Origin: Vibrio sp. MedPE-SWchi
GTDB lineage: Bacteria; Pseudomonadota; Gammaproteobacteria; Enterobacterales; Vibrionaceae
Assembly: GCA_001874155.1 (NCBI GenBank)
Contig: MPDB01000010.1
Location: 1-64,000, forward strand
Direction: 5' to 3'
DNA: 64,000 nucleotides
In this document: positions 38,544-48,034 of the stretch, piece by piece
Numbering within the stretch: position 1 is the stretch's first letter
Layout of the letters: each line of letters opens with the position of its first letter
Position numbers and translations under genes: made by a program
The notes under the pieces: generated by a model
The model's input: the letters and a program-made list of their open reading frames with translations, nothing else
What the model was told of the DNA's origin: nothing
The model's database searches: none

Positions 38544-39191
38544 ATGTACCGATATTGTTCACAATGTGGAAAGTCACACAAAGCGTGTATTTGTCGTTGG
38601 ATAGAAAGCCTATCATCGAATGTCGAACTTATCATCCTCCAGCACGCTACCGAGTCGAATCGCCCAATGGGCACGGCAAAGATCCTGACGCTGTCTTTGG
38701 ACAATAGTTATTGCTTTGTAGGTGAAGACTTTACGCAGCATCGTGAGCTTAATGCATTATTGACTGACTCGACGTATTCCCATTACATCATGTACCCTTG
38801 CGACCACTCGCAATGTGTTTCTTCTCTTGTGGGCAATAAACAAGATCTTGGTGCAGCACGTGAGGAAGCAACGAGTAAAAAAATCAGAGTGATTTTACTC
38901 GATGGCACATGGAAGAAAGCGTACAAAATGTGGCAGCTGTCTGAGAACCTTCAAGGATTGCCAATGCTGCATTTACCGAAAGGCCTCAAAGGCAATTACC
39001 GTATTCGCAAAGCCCCAAGTGACAACAGTTTGTCAACGGTTGAGGCTGGCTATTATGTGCTGTCTATCTTGCAGCCAGAACGAGATTTCTCTCCATTGCA
39101 GTCCGCATTCGACAACATGATTCAATTTTATATCGACCAAATGCCGGAAGGGGTATTTGAGCGTAATTACAAAAAGTCACTGTCAGAGTAG
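38544..39191 (+). CDS. tapT: DTW-domain tRNA-uridine aminocarboxypropyltransferase
   Basis: 215 residues. DTW-domain enzymes add the 3-amino-3-carboxypropyl group to uridine in tRNA (acp3U) using S-adenosylmethionine. The N-terminal zinc motif is CSQCGKSHKACIC; the DTW signature appears as LLDGTWKKAYKM. The similarity is to E. coli YfiP (TapT). Vibrios may have more than one DTW protein, so the subfamily is less certain. It runs away from the rhombosortase. Confidence 0.82.
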   Translation: MYRYCSQCGKSHKACICRWIESLSSNVELIILQHATESNRPMGTAKILTLSLDNSYCFVGEDFTQHRELNALLTDSTYSHYIMYPCDHSQCVSSLVGNKQDLGAAREEATSKKIRVILLDGTWKKAYKMWQLSENLQGLPMLHLPKGLKGNYRIRKAPSDNSLSTVEAGYYVLSILQPERDFSPLQSAFDNMIQFYIDQMPEGVFERNYKKSLSE

Positions 39192-39208
39192 AAGTAAGCA
39201 AACAACTC

Positions 39209-40528
39209 CTAGCTGCTTGCAAACAACTGTTGGTGGAGTCGTTGTGCGTGTCCATCCGTCATACCTGAAATGTAATCAGCGATAACACGCAGTTCTTGGC
39301 TTTGATTACCTTTAGAAAGCTGCCATTTACTGCGCTCGATATCAGGCAACAAGCGTTCAGCATTGGCGCTTAATGCTTCGAATAAGTCCATGATTATCTG
39401 CTGCCCTTTGTATTCAACAACCTGAACCTGTGGGATTTGGATAACATGCTGGTTAACGAAGCGTTTCAAAATAGTCAGCGCTTTATCCATATTGCAATCT
39501 AAAAAGGCATTGTAGGCCAGTAGTTGGCATTGGAAATCGGCTTCTACAGGCTTGATGGTAATACTGGTAAGCAGCGCATTAACCATTCCGCCAATCGCAT
39601 CCTTACGCTTATGGTGTTTACCAGAAAAAAGCATCTCCGTGATCGATGCAATATGTTCTTCAAACCAGCTTTCGCCGCACTCAGCTAATTGGCTGGCCGC
39701 GGCCTCTACCCACTGATTACGGTTGATCATGCCAAGCGCAATCGCATCTTCTAAGTCGTGTACCCCGTAGGCAATATCATCGGCCAGCTCCATGATCGAG
39801 CAATCGAGTGACTTAAAGCGTGTCTTGTTGTGTTGACGACTAGACAGTGGCGCAGACCGCAATTGGCTTAATTGATCTTGGTCGTTGTTAGACAGGGGTT
39901 TTATCACCCAGTCAAAGAAGTGTTGATCACAGTCATAGAGGCCTTTGGCTGGCATCCAATCCTTCGCATTGAGCCTTCTCTGATCAAAGCTGGCTTTGGC
40001 TCTGTCTTTTGATTGAGTTTGGCTTAGGTAGGCTGGGTACTTAATCAGCCCTAAAAGTGCGCGCCGAGATAGATTCATACCAAAGTGTTCGGTATAGGGC
40101 TCTAACTGAGTCACAATGCGAAATGTTTGAGCATTACCCTCAAAGCCGCCATGATCTCGCATCATATAATTTAGGGCAATTTCGCCACCGTGCCCGTAGG
40201 GTGGGTGGCCAATATCGTGGGCGAGGCAGAGTGAGTCGATCAGACTATCAGAAGGTAGCAACGCTCTAAAGTCAGGTTGCTTCTTCTTCAATTGAGCCAC
40301 AATACCGGTGCCTAATTGTGCTGCTTCAAGAGAGTGGGTTAAGCGTGTTCGGTGGAAGTCATCAATACTGTTTCCATGAACCTGAGTTTTCGCTTGTAAG
40401 CGACGAAATGCCGCAGAGTGAAGAATGCGGGCACGATCTCGCTGATAGGGGCTACGATGGTCATCGCGTCTGATCTTATGTTCGTCATCGTGTCGGTCTT
40501 GCCAGAGAGGGCTTATCTCTGTATCCAT
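39209..40528 (-). CDS. HD-domain deoxyguanosine triphosphate triphosphohydrolase (dGTPase)
   Basis: 439 residues. HD metal site: THSLEAAQLG (His), LAHDIGHPPYGHGGE (His-Asp) and ELADDIAYGVHDLEDAI (Asp). The N-terminus (RRDDHRSPYQRDRARILHS) is typical of dGTPases; at this length it belongs to the shorter type, not the 505-residue E. coli Dgt. Relatives of this branch deplete dGTP during infection and act against phages. It sits downstream of the GGDEF-EAL gene on the same strand (64-base gap). I did not find a dedicated terminator after it; tapT converges on it 17 bases away. Confidence 0.88.
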   Translation of the reverse strand: MDTEISPLWQDRHDDEHKIRRDDHRSPYQRDRARILHSAAFRRLQAKTQVHGNSIDDFHRTRLTHSLEAAQLGTGIVAQLKKKQPDFRALLPSDSLIDSLCLAHDIGHPPYGHGGEIALNYMMRDHGGFEGNAQTFRIVTQLEPYTEHFGMNLSRRALLGLIKYPAYLSQTQSKDRAKASFDQRRLNAKDWMPAKGLYDCDQHFFDWVIKPLSNNDQDQLSQLRSAPLSSRQHNKTRFKSLDCSIMELADDIAYGVHDLEDAIALGMINRNQWVEAAASQLAECGESWFEEHIASITEMLFSGKHHKRKDAIGGMVNALLTSITIKPVEADFQCQLLAYNAFLDCNMDKALTILKRFVNQHVIQIPQVQVVEYKGQQIIMDLFEALSANAERLLPDIERSKWQLSKGNQSQELRVIADYISGMTDGHAQRLHQQLFASS

Positions 40529-40592
40529 TCTGCGTGTCCTTTTCGGCTTGTCAGTACCTCAGCAACGAGTCAACTTGTTGAAAGTAAATTCG

Positions 40593-43094
40593 CTATTCAT
40601 CCTCTAATGTACGGTCATTACGAAAGTTTACAAGCTCGTCGATAGGGATAGGCTTAGAAAAATAGTATCCCTGGCCAAGGTTACATTGGTATTGATTGAG
40701 TTTTTGATACTGCTCCAAAGACTCAATTCCTTCTGCGACAACTTTTAAGGAATGAGAGTCACCAATGGCAATGATCGCTTTAACGAGGGCATCACTTTGC
40801 TTACTCACGAGTAACTTATCGACAAAGCTGCGGTCAATTTTGATTTCGGTGATAGGCAAATTACACAAGTAACTGAGTGACGAGAACCCTGTACCGAAGT
40901 CATCCAAAGAAATAGAGAACTGGCATTCACGGATCTGCTTTAATATCGGTGTCACGACTTCGAGATCGTTGATCAAGACGTTTTCGGTAATCTCAACCGT
41001 AATGCGCTCTCTGTCTATGCCGTACTTGTCGACAATGGTCACCAGATCATTGATGAAGTTCTTTGCAACCAGCTGGCTTGGAGAGACATTGATGGATAAA
41101 GCGATACTGTCTTCGCCATTTGGATAGTGTTCGATGATTTGCTGGCAAGAGCGCTCAATGACAAATTGCCCGATTTCATGAATCAAACCGATTTCTTCCG
41201 CCTTGCGGATAAGCTCTACAGGTGAGACATGCCCCAGTGTTGGGTTTTTCCAACGAATGAGCGCTTCAACACCCTCTAGTTGGCCTTTGTTTAGGTCAAT
41301 TTGAGGTTGGTAGAGCATGTAGAGTTCATCTCGTTTCAGTGCATTACGCAGCTCTTTTTCAAGAGAGAGTTCGTACTGAACTTGCTGATTAATCGATTCA
41401 TCGTAAAACAGGATATGCCCTTTTTTTCGTGCCTTAGAGGTATACAGAGCCGTATCTGCTTTGGAGATGAGTTCCTCAGCCTCTTGGGCATCTTGAGGGT
41501 ATATAGAGACACCCACACTACAGCTTGATGAAATGATCTTCCCTGAAATCATAAACTCTTCTTGGAAGACCTTGTAAATCTCTGCACCTTTGCGTTCGGC
41601 GTCGCGAGCGTTGGACAGATTAGAGAAGCAGAAAACAAACTCATCGCCTCCAAATCGAGCAACAATTTCGTCGTGACTGAGTAGAGTCTCAAACCTAGAG
41701 CCAATTTTGGCCAAAAGTTGATCGCCAGTAGAGTGACCAAAGGCATCATTCACTTTTTTGAAATCATCGAGATCTACAAACATAATGGCGAGGTACTGCC
41801 CATTTTCTTGGCATTTCTTTATCTGTTTTCTGATAAATTCTATGAGAAACAGACGATTAGGCAGCTCGGTAAGGCTGTCATGTAGGGCTAGATATTGCAG
41901 CTTGTTCTTGGTTTCTTCTAACTCATGGAAATCGTGTTTTATTTGTCGTTGTAAGCGCAGGAATCGATGACCAACGGCGTTACCAATGAATAACGACAAA
42001 GCGGCAAGCACCAGTGATACCACTAAGCTAAAGAAGATAATCTTTAAAATCTCTTCAGAGTTCTTTTGCTGAATAGATTCTTCTCTCTCCTTTAAGAAAC
42101 CTTCAATTTTTTCGGTATAGATACCCGTGCCAATAATCCAATCCCAATCGGGAAGATAGCTGATATAGCTTAATTTATCCGGAGTTAATGTGCCAACTGG
42201 GGTGAAGCTTGACTGGTATTGCACAAAGCCTCCCCCTGCACGCGCTTTGTCGACAATATCCTTTACGTAGTAAGCGCCAGTACCATCTTGTGCATCAAGC
42301 CGTTCCACACCAATCAAAGATTTATTAGGGTGTGAAAGTAACGCGCCTTTACTGTTCATAACAAAGATATAGCCGCCTTCACCATAGCTATAGTCAGAAA
42401 ATCGCTGCAGTAATCGAGTTTGGATATCGTGCTCAACATCCACCACGTATTCACCCGTTCCAATGAACCAATTGAAGGGTTTAAAAAGCGAGACATAACC
42501 GATTTTATCAAACTCTTTATCAATCGCCCCTGGCTTTACCCACCACCAGCGATGAAAGGCTTGGATTTTCTCTTGGGCTAGTTTTGCTGTATCTCTTATG
42601 ACATAAGCGCCGCGAGCATCCTGCAAATCCCACAGGGACTTTCCTTCAACATGCGGCAATATGGGGTGCATAACATTGGTGCCATCGAGCTGATAAATGA
42701 AGAAGTAGCCTCGACCATGATTGAAGCGAACATCTCTAAGCGCATCGGTGATCATTTCGCTAAGGACAGACTCCTCAAGATGCTTATTCTGGCGGTAAAT
42801 GTTGTTGGCTATTGCCATGGCTTCATCAACGCGACTTTTTATATCCTCTTTGAGGATCCTTTCCGTAGTCTCTTTCTCAAATTCAATCTGTTCGACTATG
42901 TTTGTGATTCGGTATTGAATTTCTTCACGCTGGTTTTGGTAAAAGCTCTGGTGCAGAGTGGTGATATCTTCTTTTAAAGCGGTTTGGTTGGCGGATAAGA
43001 CAATCGCGACGAGCACCACGACAAATAGACCAATAATCATCATTGGCAGGTATTTTATTAATCGTAAAAGCTTTTGATCGCTAGTTAAAGACAC
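40593..43094 (-). CDS. Membrane Cache-GGDEF-EAL protein (cyclic di-GMP synthesis/breakdown)
   Basis: 833 residues. A first helix (about residues 12-34), two tandem extracellular Cache modules (each with an ARGAYVI / GTGEYVV or GTGAYYV / GTGIYTE pair, residues 60-340), a second helix near 360, then GGDEF (active motif RFGGDEF intact near residue 484) and EAL (EGVEALIRW near 610, DDFGTGFSSLSYL later). Both motifs are intact, so it could make and degrade cyclic di-GMP. The frame opens with TTG at 43100, but GTG 43094 has AGG six bases upstream and is preferred. It follows the ChiS-like kinase gene on the same strand after 112 bases. Confidence 0.92.
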   Translation of the reverse strand: MSLTSDQKLLRLIKYLPMMIIGLFVVVLVAIVLSANQTALKEDITTLHQSFYQNQREEIQYRITNIVEQIEFEKETTERILKEDIKSRVDEAMAIANNIYRQNKHLEESVLSEMITDALRDVRFNHGRGYFFIYQLDGTNVMHPILPHVEGKSLWDLQDARGAYVIRDTAKLAQEKIQAFHRWWWVKPGAIDKEFDKIGYVSLFKPFNWFIGTGEYVVDVEHDIQTRLLQRFSDYSYGEGGYIFVMNSKGALLSHPNKSLIGVERLDAQDGTGAYYVKDIVDKARAGGGFVQYQSSFTPVGTLTPDKLSYISYLPDWDWIIGTGIYTEKIEGFLKEREESIQQKNSEEILKIIFFSLVVSLVLAALSLFIGNAVGHRFLRLQRQIKHDFHELEETKNKLQYLALHDSLTELPNRLFLIEFIRKQIKKCQENGQYLAIMFVDLDDFKKVNDAFGHSTGDQLLAKIGSRFETLLSHDEIVARFGGDEFVFCFSNLSNARDAERKGAEIYKVFQEEFMISGKIISSSCSVGVSIYPQDAQEAEELISKADTALYTSKARKKGHILFYDESINQQVQYELSLEKELRNALKRDELYMLYQPQIDLNKGQLEGVEALIRWKNPTLGHVSPVELIRKAEEIGLIHEIGQFVIERSCQQIIEHYPNGEDSIALSINVSPSQLVAKNFINDLVTIVDKYGIDRERITVEITENVLINDLEVVTPILKQIRECQFSISLDDFGTGFSSLSYLCNLPITEIKIDRSFVDKLLVSKQSDALVKAIIAIGDSHSLKVVAEGIESLEQYQKLNQYQCNLGQGYYFSKPIPIDELVNFRNDRTLEDE

Positions 43095-43206
43095 AGTCAA
43101 CCTATACGTTTTAAGAGTTAACTAAAAGTGTAGTTAACCTTTGCTTAAATGGTTAATAATTAAGTTATTTCATCGACTGAAGGCACATTTTTGGTCGCTA
43201 CGCGCC

Positions 43207-46200
43207 TTAACGACTCTCCAAATATTCTTTAATCTTAGCGCTCGTGTTTGTCATATACTTAATGGCTTCAAAGTGTTCTGTTTTATCGACGTGATGGGTC
43301 ACGTAACTGGCGGTGCGAAGAACATCTCTCCAACGGGGTTTTTTAGGGAGAGTCTGCTCAAGGAAATATTTATCCATTGTCCGAGTTTGAGCTGAGCTTC
43401 GGTCAAGGTAGACACTCCAGATCTTGCTTTGTTCAGCAAGGCAAATCTTTGACTTTCCAGTTCCTTTTTGCCAAACACTTAATGCCTCATTCATTAGCAA
43501 AACGAGGTTCTTACGAAAGTCAGACTCATCGTTAACAACAATGGCGGGAGACGAGGTGCTGTGGGTTGCAAGCATTAAGTGCCATTCTTGGTGTTGGCCT
43601 TGTCCACTGCTAAACAGTTGCGCTTGTACCGCATGTAGGTTGCCGTCAGCGCAGTGCAGTTCAATGTTGGTATTTCGATAAGATTCAGATGTGTTGATTG
43701 AAGGGTTCACACTGCGTCGTTCAATTTCTCGAACGCCTTCTATCCCTATAAAACGCCCAATATCATCGCCAATTACGTTGGCCGCCTCAAAACCGAGAAT
43801 ATTCAGCGCCGCTGGGTTTACATAGATCACTTGTTTAAAAGCATTCACGCTGATGATTGCTTCATCAATATTCTCAAGCAGCTGCTGCATCCTACTTTGC
43901 CCTTCTTTTAAGTGAGCTTCGGATTCAATTCGCTTTGCCACTTCCATTTTTAGTAGGCGATTTTCTTCCACGCGTTGGTCTGTTTGTTTTGCTTTAAGCA
44001 AATGGCTTACACGGGTTAGTAACTCATGCTGTAAAAAGGGTTTGGTTAGGTAATCATCTGTGCCGCATTCGAAGCCTTGGAGGAGGTCTTTTGTTTGCGT
44101 TTTCGCTGTTAGCAATAGAACGGGTAGGTCACTTAAATTGGGCTGTTTGCGGATCTCTTGTAGCATCGATAAGCCACTAATTTGTGGCATCATCAGATCC
44201 AAAATCAGCAAATCAACATCGTTTTGTCGTAAGTAGTCGAGGGCTTCTAGACCTTGGCTGCATAAAACAACTTGATAGCCAGCGAGCTCTAACTGATTTT
44301 TAAGCACCTGTAGATTCATGATTTCATCATCAACGACGAGAACTTTGCTGCCTTCTTGCTGGCCTACATAATCTTGAGTAGATGAATGATTCGTCTCACT
44401 AATATTATTGATAATTTGCGCGGGAGCGATCCAATGGGATTGAGCAGGGCTATCGAGTTCTGAAATCGAATGACTTTCAAAGCGTGGTAAGTTAAAACTA
44501 AAACAGCTTCCGCTGCCTACCTCGCTTTGCACTGTGAGTTCGCCACTCATCAGTTCAACTAACTGGGAAGAGATCGCTAAACCTAATCCGCTGCCATTCT
44601 GTGCTCGAGTCACACTCGCATCAACCTGAACAAATGGGTCAAATATACTCACTTGATCAGTGTGAGCGATACCCACGCCACTGTCGGTGACAGAAATCAT
44701 AAGCTGTTTATTTGATCCTTCTTCTAGAGAGAGAATGATGCTGCCATGTTCGGTGTATTTAATCGCATTACTTAATAGGTTATATAGGACTTGTTCAAGC
44801 CTTGCCGTATCGGCTAACGCAATGACATTACTCTGTGGCAATCTGACTTCTAGGGTCACGGGCTTACCGCTAAGTTGATAACGCGACAGTGCCACAACAG
44901 TGTCGATACAACGTTTAACATCGACAGCATCGAGTGTTAAACGAAGTTTATTGTTCTTAATTTTATGAAAATCGAGCAGGTCATCGACTAAGTGCGCTAA
45001 ACGCTGGGCGCCATTTTGAACCATCAATAGCTGTTCATGCTGAGAAGCATTTAATGGTCCCGCGACACCTTGTAATAAAGACTGGCTGATCCCAATGACG
45101 CCAGTGAGTGGCGTCCTTAACTCATGCGAGGTATTGGCAAGAAACTCATCTTTAATCTTATCCGCTTGTCTTAATGCTTCATTCTGCTGGTGAATCACAC
45201 TAACGTTTTGTTCTAGTTGACTTTTTTTGTCACGAATCACCGTTATTTGCCGACTGACTGCCTTCGCCATGACTTCAAATCGTGAGGCGAGACGGCCTAT
45301 TTCATCATTACGCTTAACGCCGATTATAGGCGGTGTATTGTCACCATAAGTGATCGATTCTGTTGCTGATATGAGCGAGTTCAGTGGTTTGGTCAGTGAA
45401 CGAGACAACCAATAGATTATCGCGATAACGATGAGAATGAACCCAGATCCTATTAAAAGGATCTGTTTCCCAAATCGTGAGCTTTCGGCTTGCGCGTACT
45501 GCTGCTCTTGTTCCGCAATAACAACCCAGCGTAGCGGTCCAACATCAACGTAGCCAAAGGCAGAAAGTACCGGTTGAGACATATAGTTCACGCTTTGCAT
45601 AATGCCACTCTCGCCTAGAATTGCGCGATCTACGGTTGGCATTTCAAGGGCTGGTCGCTCTATTAAGAGCGGGTTGTAGGCATTGTCTCTCGTTGATAAT
45701 TGACGCAATGCTGAAATGGGTTGAGAACGAGTATTTAACACGTAGACCTCAGCGCCTTCGCCTAGCCCCGTCTCTTGGGCCATAAGTTTCGTCATTGACT
45801 CACTTGGTAAGGCATAAACGACATATCCAGAAACCCGAGAGTGATGCTGAATGGGATTAATGAAATAGGCTTGCATGTGATCAGTAATAGGGTCCGATGC
45901 AAAGTCACTCAATACTCTGTGTTCTTTCACTGGGGTCGAATAAATAGCGGGATTTGGCTTAGGCATACTGGCGGTTAAATCTTGAAATGCAGCGCCAAGT
46001 GGACTGTCAATGTAGGCCGGGTCATTAAGGTTAGCAGCAAAGTAATGATCTTTTTTCTGGCTATAAATCACGTTACCTAATAAGTCGACTAATAATAAAT
46101 CGCTGAACTCACTTCGTTGAATAAATTGCTCAAACCCCGGATGAAAACGGTCATGGACTTGTTGGTAGCTTCCTGCAACACCAGAGGTTTTGACGGGTAG

Positions 46201-46560
46201 ATTCTTAAAGTGCCCATATTGTGTGTAATGGGATTTCAGTTTCTGAGTTACCTTTTTTTCATCATCAGAAATCAAACCAAAAGCATAGGAAAACCCATAG
46301 AACCGACTCATTGAGTAGTTAACGAAGTCTGTTTCACTATGGTGCGTGGTTTGTTGGCGAAGGTTATTAATATGCGAAGTAATCGCCGCTTGTTTGGCTT
46401 GCGCGACAGAGTAGAGGTTGTCGTAAACTTGCTGCTGGGTACTAGAGATAAAAGAGGAGTAAAAGATACTGGAGATAAGCAGCATTGGCCCTATGGAAAG
46501 GAAAAGAAACGCTAAAACGAGCTTATTTTTAAAGCTTAAATTTCTGAATTGATAGGCCAA
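43207..46560 (-). CDS. ChiS-like hybrid sensor histidine kinase
   Basis: 1117 residues. Layout: helix at 12-33, periplasmic sensor region to about 365, second helix 367-385, HAMP, histidine kinase with His479 in TSHELRTPLTG, ATPase domain (LLSNAIKYTEHG, GSGLGLAIS), receiver with Asp788 in LLILDLMMPQ, a PAS domain around 885-990, and a C-terminal block of about 110 residues (TGKSKICLAEQSKIW, KKPRWRDVLRTASYV). Length, order and the C-terminal block resemble V. cholerae ChiS, a membrane-bound kinase that binds DNA directly and controls chitin use. It is divergent from the GH3 gene and close to a CBP-like transporter. TTG start. Confidence 0.85.
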   Translation of the reverse strand: MAYQFRNLSFKNKLVLAFLFLSIGPMLLISSIFYSSFISSTQQQVYDNLYSVAQAKQAAITSHINNLRQQTTHHSETDFVNYSMSRFYGFSYAFGLISDDEKKVTQKLKSHYTQYGHFKNLPVKTSGVAGSYQQVHDRFHPGFEQFIQRSEFSDLLLVDLLGNVIYSQKKDHYFAANLNDPAYIDSPLGAAFQDLTASMPKPNPAIYSTPVKEHRVLSDFASDPITDHMQAYFINPIQHHSRVSGYVVYALPSESMTKLMAQETGLGEGAEVYVLNTRSQPISALRQLSTRDNAYNPLLIERPALEMPTVDRAILGESGIMQSVNYMSQPVLSAFGYVDVGPLRWVVIAEQEQQYAQAESSRFGKQILLIGSGFILIVIAIIYWLSRSLTKPLNSLISATESITYGDNTPPIIGVKRNDEIGRLASRFEVMAKAVSRQITVIRDKKSQLEQNVSVIHQQNEALRQADKIKDEFLANTSHELRTPLTGVIGISQSLLQGVAGPLNASQHEQLLMVQNGAQRLAHLVDDLLDFHKIKNNKLRLTLDAVDVKRCIDTVVALSRYQLSGKPVTLEVRLPQSNVIALADTARLEQVLYNLLSNAIKYTEHGSIILSLEEGSNKQLMISVTDSGVGIAHTDQVSIFDPFVQVDASVTRAQNGSGLGLAISSQLVELMSGELTVQSEVGSGSCFSFNLPRFESHSISELDSPAQSHWIAPAQIINNISETNHSSTQDYVGQQEGSKVLVVDDEIMNLQVLKNQLELAGYQVVLCSQGLEALDYLRQNDVDLLILDLMMPQISGLSMLQEIRKQPNLSDLPVLLLTAKTQTKDLLQGFECGTDDYLTKPFLQHELLTRVSHLLKAKQTDQRVEENRLLKMEVAKRIESEAHLKEGQSRMQQLLENIDEAIISVNAFKQVIYVNPAALNILGFEAANVIGDDIGRFIGIEGVREIERRSVNPSINTSESYRNTNIELHCADGNLHAVQAQLFSSGQGQHQEWHLMLATHSTSSPAIVVNDESDFRKNLVLLMNEALSVWQKGTGKSKICLAEQSKIWSVYLDRSSAQTRTMDKYFLEQTLPKKPRWRDVLRTASYVTHHVDKTEHFEAIKYMTNTSAKIKEYLESR

Positions 46561-46718
46561 ATGAACAGAATTCCTGAGGGGGTAATGAAAGCAAGAGGAT
46601 CAGTCTTCATGAGCCAACGTTAATAATAAAGAAATATCGTTAATATAGGCGTTAATTCTTGAACTAGTTCTCACAGCAGTGAAAAGATGGAGTGCATCTA
46701 AAATTACAAGGAAAAGTC

Positions 46719-47762
46719 ATGCAATCTAATGCTCAAAATCGCTATGCTCGCTCCCCTTTAGTCATCGGTTTCCCTGGCTCAGAGTTTACTCACCAGCAAC
46801 TAGAGTTCATCCGTGAGTTCCGCCCATTTGGTTTGATGATCACTCGGGATAATATTGTGAGTAAACCTCAACTTGCTGATCTAATTAAGACCTTTAAGCA
46901 AGCGGTCGGTGAGGAACTTGTTATGGTCACAACCGATCAAGAAGGAGGGCGCATTCAGTATCTAGAAGGGAATGAATGGCAAACCTATCCTATCTACGGA
47001 GACTTTTCTCAACTGGCAGAGCGTGATCTTGAGTTAGCGAAAGAGGCGGCTTATAAAACCAGCCACGCGATGGCAACAGAGATGTCACAGCCGGGTTTTA
47101 ACGCCAATTGTGGCCCTGTCCTTGACTTGTTGGTGGGAGGGGCTGACGCAGTCATGTCAAATCGTTGTTTTCATTCCGACCCTAAAATAGCGGCAGAGCT
47201 CGCCAGTGTCTATGTTCAAGGTCACTTGGATGCGGGTGTTATGCCAATGCTTAAGCACATCCCTGGTCATGGGCGAGCCACAGAAGACAGCCATAAAACA
47301 ACGCCTTGCATAGACACCCCGTTAGACGAGCTTGATCGCACCGATTTCTTCCCATTTTCACAGCTCAAGAGCGCGCCTATGGCAATGGTGGCCCATGTGG
47401 TGTTCTCTAATGTGGACGATAAACCAGCAAGCATTTCAGCAAAAACAGTGGATGAACTGATACGCAAAAGAATTGGTTTTGAAGGCTGCTTAATCTCTGA
47501 TTGTGTTTACATGGAGAGCTTGACGGGTCCATTAGCGCAGCGTTGTCAGCAAGTCCAAGATGCTGGCGTTGATCTGGTTTTAGCGTGTCATGGTGATGTG
47601 GAAGAGTGGCAAAAATGGCAAGAAAACCTGCGTCCACTCTCAGATGAAAGCCTAGTTCGCCTCGAGCGAGCGATGCTAAACACGGCGCATGCCAACCTTG
47701 AAAAAACAATCAATATTGCCGATGAAGTGGCTGAGGCACAAGTGATGCTGACTACTGTGTAA
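46719..47762 (+). CDS. Glycoside hydrolase family 3 beta-N-acetylhexosaminidase (NagZ-like)
   Basis: 347 residues without a signal peptide, so cytoplasmic. The NagZ pattern is clear: TTDQEGGRIQYL, KHIPGHGRATEDSHKTTP with the Asp190-His192 pair that marks GH3 N-acetylglucosaminidases, and the nucleophile Asp261 in LISDCVYMES. The ATG at 46719 has AAGGA seven bases upstream; the frame opens at 46692. In peptidoglycan recycling NagZ cuts GlcNAc from anhydromuropeptides; here, beside a sugar or peptide importer and a ChiS-like sensor, it more likely acts on the imported compound. A housekeeping nagZ elsewhere in the genome is expected. Confidence 0.88.
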   Translation: MQSNAQNRYARSPLVIGFPGSEFTHQQLEFIREFRPFGLMITRDNIVSKPQLADLIKTFKQAVGEELVMVTTDQEGGRIQYLEGNEWQTYPIYGDFSQLAERDLELAKEAAYKTSHAMATEMSQPGFNANCGPVLDLLVGGADAVMSNRCFHSDPKIAAELASVYVQGHLDAGVMPMLKHIPGHGRATEDSHKTTPCIDTPLDELDRTDFFPFSQLKSAPMAMVAHVVFSNVDDKPASISAKTVDELIRKRIGFEGCLISDCVYMESLTGPLAQRCQQVQDAGVDLVLACHGDVEEWQKWQENLRPLSDESLVRLERAMLNTAHANLEKTINIADEVAEAQVMLTTV

Positions 47763-47891
47763 TCGTATGATTGTAGCGTTTAAGTTAACGGGTCTTAGCG
47801 TGATTGTGACTTGAGTAAGGTTTTAAATAAGCGAATTCTCAATATGTTTATGTTAACAAATACAGTTACTTAACTATCTACTTTTACGTTA

Positions 47892-47959
47892 TTGACGCTA
47901 GTTTAACGACTTTATACTTTGCCCAAAGCGACGATGGCGTGATTGAATGAAATCACGCC
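47892..47959 (+). promoter_or_regulatory. Candidate promoter and 24-bp inverted repeat before the CBP-like operon
   Basis: TTGACG (47892-47897) and TATACT (47913-47918) are promoter-like but with a short 15-base spacer. Eighteen bases later is a perfect dyad, GGCGTGATT / AATCACGCC around GAATGA (47936-47959), with no T run after it, so it looks more like an operator or leader hairpin than a terminator. The spacing of its arms does not fit CRP. Confidence 0.45.
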
Positions 47960-48034
47960 AATGCAGATTTACATTGATATGTTTATGATTTGTAGATTGG
48001 CGCCTCGATATAATAATTCAAGGACGTGAAACAC

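Noticed and set aside
43141..43395. 84-codon plus-strand frame at the end of the ChiS-like gene
   Set aside because: It is antisense to a well-supported coding region and has no ribosome site.
47936..47959. Terminator after the GH3 gene
   Set aside because: The stem is strong but has no following T run and lies downstream of a promoter-like site for the next operon.
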